Of a DNA stretch of 64,000 nt, positions 27,592 to 35,893 are shown piece after piece. Numbering within the stretch: position 1 is the stretch's first letter; each line of letters opens with the position of its first letter. This DNA comes from G963666935 sp963666935. Its GTDB lineage: Bacteria > Bacillota > Clostridia > Christensenellales > CAG-138. A program made the position numbers and the translations under genes. The stretch is taken from positions 806,001-870,000 of the forward strand of contig OY762936.1 in assembly GCA_963666935.1 (NCBI GenBank), written 5' to 3'. The notes beneath the pieces are model-generated. The model did not search any database and had not been told where the DNA came from. It worked only from the letters and a program-made list of their open reading frames with translations.

Positions 27592-28284
27592 ATGAAAAAA
27601 GCAGGGATTATCGGTGGGGTTGGCCCGGCGTCCACACTGGATTACTACATCGGCATTATCGAGGGTTATCGGAAAATCAAGGGAGATGCAGTCTATCCAC
27701 TCATCACCATAGAGAGCATCGATATGTTTGCCATGATTGATGCACTGGAGCAAAGGGATTACGATAAAATGGCGGCTCAGCTCTTAAATGCGGCAGAGAA
27801 CCTGACAAATGCAGGCGCGGACTTTGTTGCCATTGCCTCCAACACGCCGCATATCATCTGGGACCGATTGCAGGGGAAGACCCGTGTTCCACTCATTAGC
27901 ATTGTGGAAGCCACCAGCGATGCCATTGTGGCGCATGCGTATAAAAAAGTATTGGTGCTGGGCACGAAATTCACCATGCGCAGCGGGCTTTACGAGATTC
28001 CTCTGCGCAAGTGCGGAATTGAAGCCATCGCGCCGGAAGCGGATGATATCGAGCGGCTGGGGAATATTGTGTACCCAAATCTGGAAAATGGCATTGTGAT
28101 CCCCGAGGACAAGGCGGAAATGATTCGTATCAGTGAGGCGTATATCGCCCGATGCGGCATCGATGCAGTGGTGCTGGGGTGTACGGAAATCCCGCTGATG
28201 ATTCATGAAGGAGACCTGTCGGTGCCAATCATCGATACAGTTAAGGTTCACGTGGATGCCATTGTGGAGCGCTTGCTGAAGTAA
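27592..28284 (+). CDS. Aspartate/glutamate racemase family protein
   Basis: A 230-residue cofactor-independent amino-acid racemase: MKKAGIIGGVGPASTLDYY, IASNTPH near 80 and VLGCTEIPL near 195. The second catalytic Cys is present; the first catalytic position, usually Cys or Thr, is Ser in SNTPH, so racemase activity is plausible but unproven. AAAGGAGAGATCA precedes the ATG. It converges on a GltS-type glutamate carrier, which suggests, but does not prove, that Glu or Asp is the substrate. Confidence 0.85.
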   Translation: MKKAGIIGGVGPASTLDYYIGIIEGYRKIKGDAVYPLITIESIDMFAMIDALEQRDYDKMAAQLLNAAENLTNAGADFVAIASNTPHIIWDRLQGKTRVPLISIVEATSDAIVAHAYKKVLVLGTKFTMRSGLYEIPLRKCGIEAIAPEADDIERLGNIVYPNLENGIVIPEDKAEMIRISEAYIARCGIDAVVLGCTEIPLMIHEGDLSVPIIDTVKVHVDAIVERLLK

Positions 28285-28293
28285 GAAAAATAA

Positions 28294-28321
28294 AAAAGCG
28301 GCCGGGAAACCGGCCGCTTTT
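28294..28321. terminator. Bidirectional terminator between racemase and transporter genes
   Basis: Perfect 12-bp stem AAAAGCGGCCGG with GAAA loop. Confidence 0.9.
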
Positions 28322-28327
28322 GGGCTA

Positions 28328-29746
28328 TTATTGCTTTTTGCGCTTGAAGATGAATTTTCGGAACAGCAATAGATTCATACCGATGAAAAGAACTGCCAGC
28401 ACACCTAAGGTTAGGAAGGCGTTTGAAATGCCCTGGGGTGCCACGCTGAGCAATAGCAGCATGGGGAAGCCGAATAGAATGGCCCAGGGCTGCTGATACA
28501 CCAAATTGGTGGAGGCGCGGGTTTCAAACTTGGGATCGATTTCTCTCAGGAGAATGATGCCTGTGCTGGCGGTGCCGGTGAGCATTCCGTAAAGCGCAAG
28601 GAAGGATTCATGTCTGTAATCGGGGAAAACTCTTTTACTGATGGGAATTAGATAGAGGTAGGTCACCACGCCGCCCACTACGCAGATAGTCAGCAAAGGA
28701 ATGATGAACTCTGTGTGCTGGAACGCGGAGAGGTTAATGGCCGCGATAGATGCCACTACCATGAGGTCAAACATGAAGCCCGCCACTCGGGTCTGCATAA
28801 AGTTGTTGGTGTATTCCCGGTGCACCAGTTTGCACTTGCGCAGCCCCTTGAGGAAGCCTTTGAGAAGCAGCGCGAAGATGGAACCGAAAAGGAAGTTGAA
28901 GCCCCAGATCAGCGGCTGTACGGTATTGTAACCGAAGTCCCCCATGGCGCCCGTCAAAATGATGGCGTTAATGCCGGACATGAAGAGGTAAGCCATGATA
29001 TAGGCGATGAACATGAGGGCGATCTGAATGGTGAGTTTATCCATGGATTCGGACAGGGGAATCTCATTGTTGCCGGTAATGGTTTCGGCCGTAAGGTGTT
29101 CATCCGTTACGTTTTTCCCGATTTCTCCGGCAAACTTGCCTCTGCGCCGAAGCACGTTAAGGTATACGATTCCGCCCACGCTGGCTGCAATAAATCCCAT
29201 GGCAGCAACCGTGAGGCCGAAGCTGGTTCCGTTTGCAAACCCGTACAGGTTTTCATAAGTGCGGCCCCAGTTATAGGCCTGCCCTGGTCCCTGCCCGTAG
29301 CCCATGGGCAGAAGAATGCCGGAGCCCGAAAAACTGCCGATCAGGTAAAACAGGGTAATGGTGATCATTAAACCAAGAATCGCTTGAAAGAGATAGGTGG
29401 AAACCACCGCCAAGCCTGTATCGAATGCGTCGGTGTGTTTTTTGTGATCTTTCGGTTTTTCCGTATTTCGAAGGGACATGGCCACAAATCCCAACCCCAA
29501 ACCATGGTAGGTTAGCGATTCCAGGGTGGAGGTTACGAACATGGAATGGCCGAAGATCTTTTTAAAAGCATAATCTGCCAGCAGTATCAAAAAACCGCCC
29601 AGCACTGAGCTTGGGATCATCAGCCGCCGGAGAGGCTTAATGAGGTTACGCAGGGAATTGGCAACCATCATCGCCGCCAGCAGAATGGTGAGGGTGATGA
29701 CAAAAGACCATACGTTGGCGTCCCAGAAGTTTATCCCGGAAGTCAT
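28328..29746 (-). CDS. GltS-type sodium/glutamate symporter
   Basis: A 472-residue carrier with ~11-12 hydrophobic segments. Family marks include SVLGGFLILL near 50, the GPGQAYNWG loop and the second inverted-repeat loop GMLTGTASTGIILLREID. GltS imports glutamate with sodium. It starts at 29746; the upstream minus strand has a promoter-like AT-rich stretch but only a weak ribosome binding site (AGGGCC). Convergent with the racemase gene. Confidence 0.88.
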   Translation of the reverse strand: MTSGINFWDANVWSFVITLTILLAAMMVANSLRNLIKPLRRLMIPSSVLGGFLILLADYAFKKIFGHSMFVTSTLESLTYHGLGLGFVAMSLRNTEKPKDHKKHTDAFDTGLAVVSTYLFQAILGLMITITLFYLIGSFSGSGILLPMGYGQGPGQAYNWGRTYENLYGFANGTSFGLTVAAMGFIAASVGGIVYLNVLRRRGKFAGEIGKNVTDEHLTAETITGNNEIPLSESMDKLTIQIALMFIAYIMAYLFMSGINAIILTGAMGDFGYNTVQPLIWGFNFLFGSIFALLLKGFLKGLRKCKLVHREYTNNFMQTRVAGFMFDLMVVASIAAINLSAFQHTEFIIPLLTICVVGGVVTYLYLIPISKRVFPDYRHESFLALYGMLTGTASTGIILLREIDPKFETRASTNLVYQQPWAILFGFPMLLLLSVAPQGISNAFLTLGVLAVLFIGMNLLLFRKFIFKRKKQ

Positions 29747-29917
29747 AGATATTAGGCCCTTTCTTTTTTAGTATGGGAATAATATATACTAATTTACACG
29801 TATTGAGCGAAAACCACAAGCGTTTTCTGCAAACGGACAAGATAATCAAGAATATTTTACTTAAGTGATCTGCAGGCAAAATGCAGCTTTTTTTTGGCAG
29901 CTGCGCATAATGATATT

Positions 29918-30274
29918 ATGGACACCAAGAAAATTGTACCTGTGCTATCTGGATTTCTCACTGGGCTGTGCAACGGAGTCTTTGGCGCGGGCGGCGGCAT
30001 GGTGGCGGTGACGGCACTGGAAAAGCTCTGCAAAATGGATGCCAAGCGCGCGCATGCCACAGCCATTTGCGTCATGTTCCCGCTTACCTTTGTCAGCGGG
30101 CTCATTTACGCACTCAGCAGCGCCGTAGAGTGGGATGTGCTGCTGTATGTGGCGCCGTCGCTCTTTGTGGGCGGGATACTGGGGGCCAAGCTTACGGGGC
30201 GGATAAACTCCGCTTGGCTCAACCGCATTTTTGCGGCGCTGATGATTGCGGCGGGAGTGTGGATGGCGCTATGA
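29918..30274 (+). CDS. TauE/SafE permease, half-size subunit 1
   Basis: A 118-residue membrane protein with about four helices: GFLTGLCNGVFGAGGGMVAV is the TauE/SafE signature, one repeat of the normal two-repeat ~250-residue exporter of sulfite/organosulfonates and related anions. The ATG at 29918 is chosen because the family start follows; the ribosome binding site is poor. It overlaps the next gene by four bases (ATGA), giving a two-gene split transporter. Confidence 0.8.
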   Translation: MDTKKIVPVLSGFLTGLCNGVFGAGGGMVAVTALEKLCKMDAKRAHATAICVMFPLTFVSGLIYALSSAVEWDVLLYVAPSLFVGGILGAKLTGRINSAWLNRIFAALMIAAGVWMAL

Positions 30275-30648
30275 AGTGGATCATGGTTCTTGCGGGGTTG
30301 CTCTCTGGTGTTATCGCCGGGATGGGCATGGGCGGCGGCACGCTGCTGATCCCGGTTTTGACGTTGCTGCTCTGCGTGCCCCAGCGAGGCGCGCAGGGGG
30401 TGAACATGCTCGCCTTTCTGCCGGCAGCGGTTGTCGCTTTATATATCCATTATAAAAGCGGACGCATTGATCTCAAAAGCAGCCTTTCCATTATTTTGGG
30501 TGGCATTGTGGGTGCGGTTTTAGGGGCGCTGGCCGCTACGATATTGGACTCGACGCTGTTGAAAAAAGGTTTTGGCCTTTTTTTGGCTGGTCTGGGCGTT
30601 TTGCAGCTTAAAAGCAGCCGAAAATCCACAGACTTCGAGAAAAAATAG
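30271..30648 (+). CDS. TauE/SafE permease, half-size subunit 2
   Basis: A 125-residue partner of the preceding gene with the same signature (GLLSGVIAGMGMGGGTLLIPV) and about four helices, ending in a charged tail. Start ATG at 30271 overlaps the stop of subunit 1. Together the two make one full TauE/SafE unit, so they probably form a heterodimer. Substrate unknown. Confidence 0.8.
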   Translation: MKWIMVLAGLLSGVIAGMGMGGGTLLIPVLTLLLCVPQRGAQGVNMLAFLPAAVVALYIHYKSGRIDLKSSLSIILGGIVGAVLGALAATILDSTLLKKGFGLFLAGLGVLQLKSSRKSTDFEKK

Positions 30649-30702
30649 ACATACTTTTCTTCATAAAATTGTCACATTTCTAATGCTTTTTGAAATGTCA
30701 TG

Positions 30703-30711
30703 TGCTATAAT
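30703..30711 (+). promoter_or_regulatory. Extended -10 promoter of the rnf operon
   Basis: TGCTATAAT (extended -10) ~85 bases before rnfC; no good -35. Confidence 0.6.
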
Positions 30712-30796
30712 AAATCGGTGTTTTTTAAAAATAATAAGAAACGGTACAAATTTTTTTGTGCCGCGCATCATTCTGTTTGAAAGGCAGGTGTTGGCT

Positions 30797-32125
30797 TTGC
30801 CAAAACATTCCTTCCGTGGCGGTGTCCATCCTTTGCATGATCAGCACGAGGGAAAACCCGCTACCAGCGGTTCGGCGATTCGAACCTACATCTCGGATTC
30901 CGTGGATATTCCCATGTCCATGTGTATCGGAGCGCCCAGCAAGCCCTGTGTTCAGGTGGGAGACAAGGTCAAGATCGGCCAAAAAATCGGCGAGGCGGCG
31001 GGTTTTGTGAGTCTTCCGGTTCACGCCAGTATCTCGGGCGAGGTGACTGCTGTCCAGAACAAAATACTCATGGGCGGTGCCCCGATGACGGTTGTCACCA
31101 TCAAGAACGATTTTCGTGACGAGTGGGCGGAGCGCAAACCTTTGGGCGATGTAGAACAGGTGGATTCCACGCTGATCGTTCCCGCGATTTTGGAAGCCGG
31201 AATCTGTGGTATGGGTGGGGCGACGTTCCCTACCCACGTAAAACTCACCGTGGGGGAAGGGAAGTACTGTGACACCCTCATCCTCAACGGCGCGGAATGT
31301 GAAACCCATGTGACTTGTGATCACCGTCTGATGCTGGAGCATTCCACCCGCATTGTGGACGGGCTTCGGGCTGCCATGCGTGCGCTGAATGTGGAGCGCG
31401 GCATTATCGCCATTGAGGACAACAAGCCGGACGCCATCGCCGCCATGCGGCGCGCGGCCGAGGGGCGTGCGGGCGTTGAAGTGATGACGCTTCATACCAA
31501 ATACCCCCAAGGCTCTGAAAAGCAGCTTATTTACTCTGTAACCGGGCGAGAAGTTCCCTCCAAGAAGTTGCCATTAGATGCCCATGTGATCGTATTGAAC
31601 GTCGGTACGGCCAAGGCCATCGCCGATGCCATTATAGATGGGATTCCCCTCATTGAGAGGGTTACAACTATTACTGGCTGCGTCAAGACGCCTTCCAATA
31701 TGCTGCTGCGCATAGGTACTGTCATTGCGGATGCCATCGGCGAGTGCGGTGGCTATACGGAGGAACCGGGTATGATCGTTCTGGGCGGCTGCATGACGGG
31801 ATTTGCTGCGCCCAACGATTCCATGGTGATCAACAAGGGCTCCAACGGTATCGTAGTTTTGAGCAAGAAGGATTCAAAAATTCCGGAGGAAGGCCCCTGT
31901 ATCCGCTGCGGACGCTGCGTCACCGCCTGCCCCATCGGGCTGAATCCTTACCGCCTGAAGTATTTCTGTGATGCGGAAGATCTCAAGGCTGCGGGAGAGA
32001 ACAACGTTATGGAATGCATTGTATGCGGAAGCTGCTCCTATGTATGCCCCGCAAGACGCTATCTGACCATTTCCTTTAAAAACACAAAGGATGCGATTAT
32101 GCTGGAAGCAAGGAGGGCAAAGTAA
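30797..32125 (+). CDS. rnfC: Rnf complex subunit RnfC
   Basis: A 442-residue peripheral subunit of the ferredoxin:NAD+ oxidoreductase. FRGGVHPLHDQHEGK opens the protein; a Rossmann-like NADH/FMN region (GMGGATFPTHVKL, LILNGAECETHVTCDHRLM) lies in the middle; two 4Fe-4S motifs CIRCGRCVTACP and CIVCGSCSYVCP are near the C-terminus. The start is a TTG: 30797 (family-like, 8 bases after AGGCAGG) or 30791. Longer in-frame readings from 30572 cross the promoter. First gene of rnfCDEAB; its stop overlaps rnfD. Confidence 0.93.
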   Translation: MPKHSFRGGVHPLHDQHEGKPATSGSAIRTYISDSVDIPMSMCIGAPSKPCVQVGDKVKIGQKIGEAAGFVSLPVHASISGEVTAVQNKILMGGAPMTVVTIKNDFRDEWAERKPLGDVEQVDSTLIVPAILEAGICGMGGATFPTHVKLTVGEGKYCDTLILNGAECETHVTCDHRLMLEHSTRIVDGLRAAMRALNVERGIIAIEDNKPDAIAAMRRAAEGRAGVEVMTLHTKYPQGSEKQLIYSVTGREVPSKKLPLDAHVIVLNVGTAKAIADAIIDGIPLIERVTTITGCVKTPSNMLLRIGTVIADAIGECGGYTEEPGMIVLGGCMTGFAAPNDSMVINKGSNGIVVLSKKDSKIPEEGPCIRCGRCVTACPIGLNPYRLKYFCDAEDLKAAGENNVMECIVCGSCSYVCPARRYLTISFKNTKDAIMLEARRAK

Positions 32126-33045
32126 TGGATTTGCGTATATCCAACGCGCCGCACATTCGCTGCAAGGAATCCACCCGCACGCTGATGCTTGATGTGCTCA
32201 TTGCGCTGATGCCTACCACGATCATGGGCGTTTACTACTTCGGTTTAAATGCTGCGATGCTGGTGGCGCTGGGCGTTGTGTCGGCCGTGTTGGCTGAGTA
32301 TCTGTATCAAAAGATCACAAAACAAGCCGTCCGCGTGGGTGATTTATCCGCTGTCGTCACAGGCTTGCTGCTGGCGTTGAATCTGCCTTCCAGCGCGCCT
32401 TGGTGGCTGGTTGTGGTGGGAAGTTTTATCGCTATCGTGCTGGCAAAGCAGATCTTCGGTGGCATTGGGGATAATTTCTTAAACCCCGCGCTGGTTGGCC
32501 GCGCCGTGTTGCTGACTAGCTGGCCCGTAAAGATGACCGCTTGGGTGCTGCCCACCTATTGCACCGGTGTGGATGCGGTTTCCACTGCCACCGTGTTGCG
32601 GGGATATCCGGCCTCATACATGGATATGTTCTTGGGCAACATTCCCGGAACCATCGGCGAGGTCTGTAAGGCCGCCATCCTTTTGGGTTTATTGTATCTG
32701 CTCATCCGCCGGGTAATCTCCTGGCGTATCCCCGTGGTGTATATGGGTGCTGCTGTGATTCTTGCGCTGATCTTCGGGCTAACCAATCCGCTTAGTACGT
32801 TGCTCTCCGGCGGACTGATGCTCGGTGCCGTGTTCATGGCTACGGACTATACCACGTCCCCCATGACCAAGATGGGCCAGTATATTTTTGCGGTGGGCTG
32901 CGGCATCATCACGGTGGTAATCCGCAAGTGGGGTGGATATCCCGAGGGTGTATCTTACTCCATCCTGCTGATGAATATTGCGACTCCTCTGATTGACAAA
33001 TACGTGAAACTCAAAACTTATGGGGAGGTAAAGGCAGATGCGTAA
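32125..33045 (+). CDS. rnfD: Rnf complex subunit RnfD
   Basis: A 306-residue membrane subunit with ~9 helices (APHIRCKESTRTLMLDVLIA start; GGIGDNFLNPALVGRAVLL). The sequence DAVSTAT near residue 150 fits the flavinylation motif in which Thr carries covalent FMN in RnfD. It starts inside the rnfC stop and overlaps the next gene by eight bases; that next gene is rnfE, not the expected rnfG. Confidence 0.93.
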   Translation: MDLRISNAPHIRCKESTRTLMLDVLIALMPTTIMGVYYFGLNAAMLVALGVVSAVLAEYLYQKITKQAVRVGDLSAVVTGLLLALNLPSSAPWWLVVVGSFIAIVLAKQIFGGIGDNFLNPALVGRAVLLTSWPVKMTAWVLPTYCTGVDAVSTATVLRGYPASYMDMFLGNIPGTIGEVCKAAILLGLLYLLIRRVISWRIPVVYMGAAVILALIFGLTNPLSTLLSGGLMLGAVFMATDYTTSPMTKMGQYIFAVGCGIITVVIRKWGGYPEGVSYSILLMNIATPLIDKYVKLKTYGEVKADA

Positions 33046-33667
33046 TTCAAATGCACCTAAAATGAGCAGCGTATTCCTCAACGGCATTGTAACTGAGAAC
33101 CCCGTGTTCCGGCTGGTTCTTGGCACATGTCCTACCATGGCGGTTACAAGCAGTGCCACCAACGGCATCGGCATGGGCGCCGCCGCCACTTTCGTGCTGG
33201 TGGGCTCCAACCTGGTCATTTCCCTGCTGAGGAATTTCATTCCCGATAAGGTTCGTATCCCTGCGTTTATTCTGGTGATCTGTACCTTCGTGACCATGAC
33301 GCAGATGTTTATGCAGGCCTTTTTGCCCTCTCTGTATCAGAGCTTAGGCATCTTTATCCCGCTGATCGTGGTGAACTGTATCATACTGGCTCGGGCGGAA
33401 GCCTTCGCCAGCAAAAATAGTCCTGTAGCCGCCTTAGTGGACGGCATCGGCATGGGCGCAGGATTTACCATAGCCATCACCTTAATCGGCTGTGTGCGTG
33501 AGCTCTTGGGCAACGGAACGCTGTTTGGTACAGCCATACTTGGTAGCGGCTATGACCCAATGCTGATTGCCGTTCTCGCTCCCGGTGGATTTATCATCTA
33601 CGGAACGCTTCTGGGTATTGTAAACCTGATTACACAGCGGGTCACAAGAAAACAAGGAGGTAACTAA
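33038..33667 (+). CDS. rnfE: Rnf complex subunit RnfE
   Basis: A 209-residue, six-helix subunit: NGIVTENPVFRLVLGTCPT at the N-terminus (with the Cys implicated in a membrane-embedded Fe-S cluster) and NCIILARAEAFASKN-type segment. It pairs with RnfA. GGGGAGGTAAAGGCAG in the rnfD end supplies the ribosome binding site. Confidence 0.95.
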   Translation: MRNSNAPKMSSVFLNGIVTENPVFRLVLGTCPTMAVTSSATNGIGMGAAATFVLVGSNLVISLLRNFIPDKVRIPAFILVICTFVTMTQMFMQAFLPSLYQSLGIFIPLIVVNCIILARAEAFASKNSPVAALVDGIGMGAGFTIAITLIGCVRELLGNGTLFGTAILGSGYDPMLIAVLAPGGFIIYGTLLGIVNLITQRVTRKQGGN

Positions 33668-33669
33668 AC

Positions 33670-34257
33670 ATGAGCGGCATTGCAAAAGTTCTGTTGTTTA
33701 TGGTCAGCTGCATCCTCACCAATAATTTCATCTTTTCTAGATTTTTGGGGATCTGCCCTTTTCTTGGCGTTTCCAATAAGGTTGAGACTGCCGCCGGAAT
33801 GGGATTGGCTGTCACCTTCGTTATGGGACTGGCGTCTCTGTTTACGTCCCTGATCCACAATTATATTCTGATCGGTCTGGGTCTGCAGTATCTCGATACT
33901 ATCGCCTTTATTCTGGTTATCGCCAGTCTGGTGCAGTTCGTCGAAATGTTCATCAAAAAGTCCAGCCCATCTTTGTACAAGGCGCTGGGCATCTACCTCC
34001 CGCTGATTACCACCAACTGTGCTGTGCTGGGCGTAGCCACCCTGAGCGTCAACAGCGGCTACAATATCCTGTGGTCTGTGTTTAACGGCGTGTTTAGTGC
34101 GGTGGGCTTCCTGCTGGCGATTGTATTGATGGCCGGCGTGCGGGAGCGGCTGGAAACCTCTAATATTTCGAAAATTCTTAAGGGGTTCCCTATCACGCTT
34201 ATCATCGCGGGCCTGATGTCCATAGCCTTTATGGGCTTCTCCGGCATCGGGGCTTAA
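33670..34257 (+). CDS. rnfA: Rnf complex subunit RnfA
   Basis: A 195-residue six-helix paralogue of RnfE: SCILTNNFIFSRFLGICPFLGVS near the N-terminus and PLITTNCAVLGVA. With RnfE it holds the Fe-S cluster passing electrons across the membrane. It begins two bases after rnfE, with AAGGAGGTAACTAAAC as ribosome binding site. Confidence 0.96.
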   Translation: MSGIAKVLLFMVSCILTNNFIFSRFLGICPFLGVSNKVETAAGMGLAVTFVMGLASLFTSLIHNYILIGLGLQYLDTIAFILVIASLVQFVEMFIKKSSPSLYKALGIYLPLITTNCAVLGVATLSVNSGYNILWSVFNGVFSAVGFLLAIVLMAGVRERLETSNISKILKGFPITLIIAGLMSIAFMGFSGIGA

Positions 34258-34274
34258 GAAGGGGGCAGTAAAAG

Positions 34275-35090
34275 ATGAATTACACTCTTATTATTTTAGC
34301 GTTTATCATTCTGGGCGCGCTGGGCGTAGTTTTCGGTATCGTGCTGACCATTGCTGAAAAGAAGTTCGCCGTGGAGGCGGATCCCAGGGTCGCGCAGATC
34401 CGCGCGTGTTTGGGCGGTGCAAACTGCGGCGCCTGCGGTTATGCTGGCTGCGACGCGTTCGCGGTTGCGGTGGTGGAAGGCGAAGCAAAGCCTAGCGATT
34501 GTCCTCCCGCTGGAGCCAAGGGCGCAGAAGCCATTGCTGCCATTCTGGGTTCTGAGTATAGGGAACCCAGTGAGCGCGTGGTGGCCCGGGTGCTTTGCAA
34601 TGGTGAGCAGGGCGTTGTTAAGGATCGCTATGAATACGACGGATACCAAAGCTGCGCCGTGGCCGCATCCCTTGCAGGCGGCCCCAAGGCCTGTCGGTTT
34701 TCCTGCATCGGTCTAGGAGACTGCGCAAAGGCCTGCGTCTTTGACGCCATCACCATGAAGGATAAGCTGGCGCAAATTGATGAAAATAAGTGTACGGCTT
34801 GCGGCATGTGCGTAGAGAAGTGCCCACGGAACGTGATCTCGCTCCTTCCCGTCAAGCAGACCGTATATGTCGCCTGCCGCAATACGGATTCCGGCCGGGA
34901 AGCGCGCGCGGCTTGCATGATGGCATGCATCGCCTGCGGACGCTGTGAAAAGACGTGCCCCAGTGGGGCCGTCAAGGTGGTGAACGGCGTCGCCATCATC
35001 GACGATTCTAAATGTACCCGTTGCGGTGCCTGCGCAAAAGTATGCCCCTGCAAGTGCATCGAGGATTTATTTGCAGAGGATCATAAGTAA
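34275..35090 (+). CDS. rnfB: Rnf complex subunit RnfB
   Basis: A 271-residue iron-sulfur subunit that takes electrons from reduced ferredoxin. An N-terminal membrane helix is followed by GGANCGACGYAGCDAFAVAV, the four-Cys cluster motif, and then several CxxCxxCxxxC ferredoxin motifs (CTACGMCVEKCP, CIACGRCEKTCP, CTRCGACAKVCPCKC). Last gene of rnfCDEAB, ended by a hairpin. Confidence 0.96.
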   Translation: MNYTLIILAFIILGALGVVFGIVLTIAEKKFAVEADPRVAQIRACLGGANCGACGYAGCDAFAVAVVEGEAKPSDCPPAGAKGAEAIAAILGSEYREPSERVVARVLCNGEQGVVKDRYEYDGYQSCAVAASLAGGPKACRFSCIGLGDCAKACVFDAITMKDKLAQIDENKCTACGMCVEKCPRNVISLLPVKQTVYVACRNTDSGREARAACMMACIACGRCEKTCPSGAVKVVNGVAIIDDSKCTRCGACAKVCPCKCIEDLFAEDHK

Positions 35091-35104
35091 ACAAAAACAG
35101 TATG

Positions 35105-35132
35105 GCGGGGCGGTTTTCCACCCCGCTTTTTT
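35105..35132 (+). terminator. Terminator of the rnf operon
   Basis: GCGGGGCGG/CCACCCCGC stem (one mismatch) and T-run of six. Confidence 0.75.
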
Positions 35133-35167
35133 GTGGGAAATCCGCGGAGAAAAACAAAAAAAGAGCG

Positions 35168-35197
35168 TTGACAGTGCAGGTAAGAATAGTGTATACT
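35168..35197 (+). promoter_or_regulatory. Promoter of the tRNA cluster
   Basis: TTGACA, 18-base spacer, TATACT; the first tRNA starts 31 bases later. Confidence 0.8.
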
Positions 35198-35228
35198 AAT
35201 TCTCGCAGTCGTTAAGAAACGACGCTCA

Positions 35229-35304
35229 GGGAGCATAGCTCAGCTGGGAGAGCACTTGCCTTACAAGCAAGGGGTCACAGGTTCGAGCCCTGTTGCTCCC
35301 ACCA
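35229..35304 (+). tRNA. tRNA-Val (TAC)
   Basis: Acceptor GGGAGCA/TGCTCCC, anticodon loop CTTACAA (anticodon TAC), GTTCGAGCC T-loop and encoded CCA. First of five tandem tRNAs. Confidence 0.95.
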
Positions 35305-35309
35305 TATAC

Positions 35310-35386
35310 GGCCCGGTAGTTCAGTTGGTTAGAATGCCAGCCTGTCACGCTGGAGGTCAGGGGTTCGAGCCCCCTCCGGGTCGCCA
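35310..35386 (+). tRNA. tRNA-Asp (GTC)
   Basis: Acceptor GGCCCGG/CCGGGTC, anticodon loop CTGTCAC (GTC), encoded CCA, 77 bases. Confidence 0.95.
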
Positions 35387-35392
35387 TATTTT

Positions 35393-35468
35393 GCCTCGGT
35401 AGCTCAGTTGGTAGAGCAAGGGACTGAAAATCCCTGTGTCGGTGGTTCAAGTCCACTCTGAGGCACCA
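35393..35468 (+). tRNA. tRNA-Phe (GAA)
   Basis: Acceptor GCCTCGG/CTGAGGC, anticodon GAA in the loop of the GGGAC/... stem, encoded CCA. Confidence 0.95.
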
Positions 35469-35473
35469 AATAC

Positions 35474-35549
35474 GCGGGAGTAGCTCATTCGGTAGAGCGC
35501 CGCCTTGCCAAGGCGGAGGTGGCGGGTTCGAGCCCCGTCTCCCGCTCCA
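35474..35549 (+). tRNA. tRNA-Gly (GCC)
   Basis: Acceptor GCGGGAG/CTCCCGC, anticodon loop TTGCCAA (GCC), encoded CCA. Confidence 0.95.
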
Positions 35550-35599
35550 TTTTTTATTAAAGGCAAACGCATCTTGCGTATCTTACATACTATAGATAT

Positions 35600-35673
35600 G
35601 GCACCATAGCCAAGCGGTAAGGCAGAGGTCTGCAAAACCTTCATCCCCGGTTCGATTCCGGGTGGTGCCTCCA
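35600..35673 (+). tRNA. tRNA-Cys (GCA)
   Basis: Acceptor GGCACCA/TGGTGCC, anticodon GCA, T-arm GGTTCGATTCC, encoded CCA. A terminator follows at once, and its 3' end is repeated 97 bases downstream. Confidence 0.95.
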
Positions 35674-35677
35674 CAAT

Positions 35678-35705
35678 AAAACGCCCCCATAAGGGCGTTT
35701 TTTTT
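35678..35705 (+). terminator. Terminator of the tRNA cluster
   Basis: Perfect 9-bp stem AAAACGCCC/GGGCGTTTT and T-run. Confidence 0.85.
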
Positions 35706-35756
35706 ATTGCGGTACATTCGGAATCGAACCGCTCTTCACAAGGAAGTTCTGCCGCT

Positions 35757-35773
35757 GGGTGGTGCCTCCACAA
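35757..35773 (+). repeat. Repeat of the tRNA-Cys 3' end (possible attachment-site scar)
   Basis: GGGTGGTGCCTCCACAA occurs exactly at 35660-35676, across the tRNA-Cys 3' end, and again here. Nearby (35719-35732) CGGAATCGAACCG is the reverse complement of the tRNA T-arm. This fits a duplicated tRNA end left by integration, or a decayed tRNA copy. No integrase is near. Confidence 0.55.
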
Positions 35774-35893
35774 AAACTCCAACAAGCATTTAATTGGGCG
35801 GTTCCGGGCTGTTTATTGTGAATTCCATTTCTGGTAACCATTTGGCAACACTGCCGGGAAAGCGTTAGGAAACTTAACCGCGTTGTGCGTAAC

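Noticed and set aside
35226..35785. Two open frames antisense to the tRNA cluster (containing DLNHR- and GIEPG-like strings)
   Set aside because: These strings are the well-known spurious translation of tRNA T-arms.
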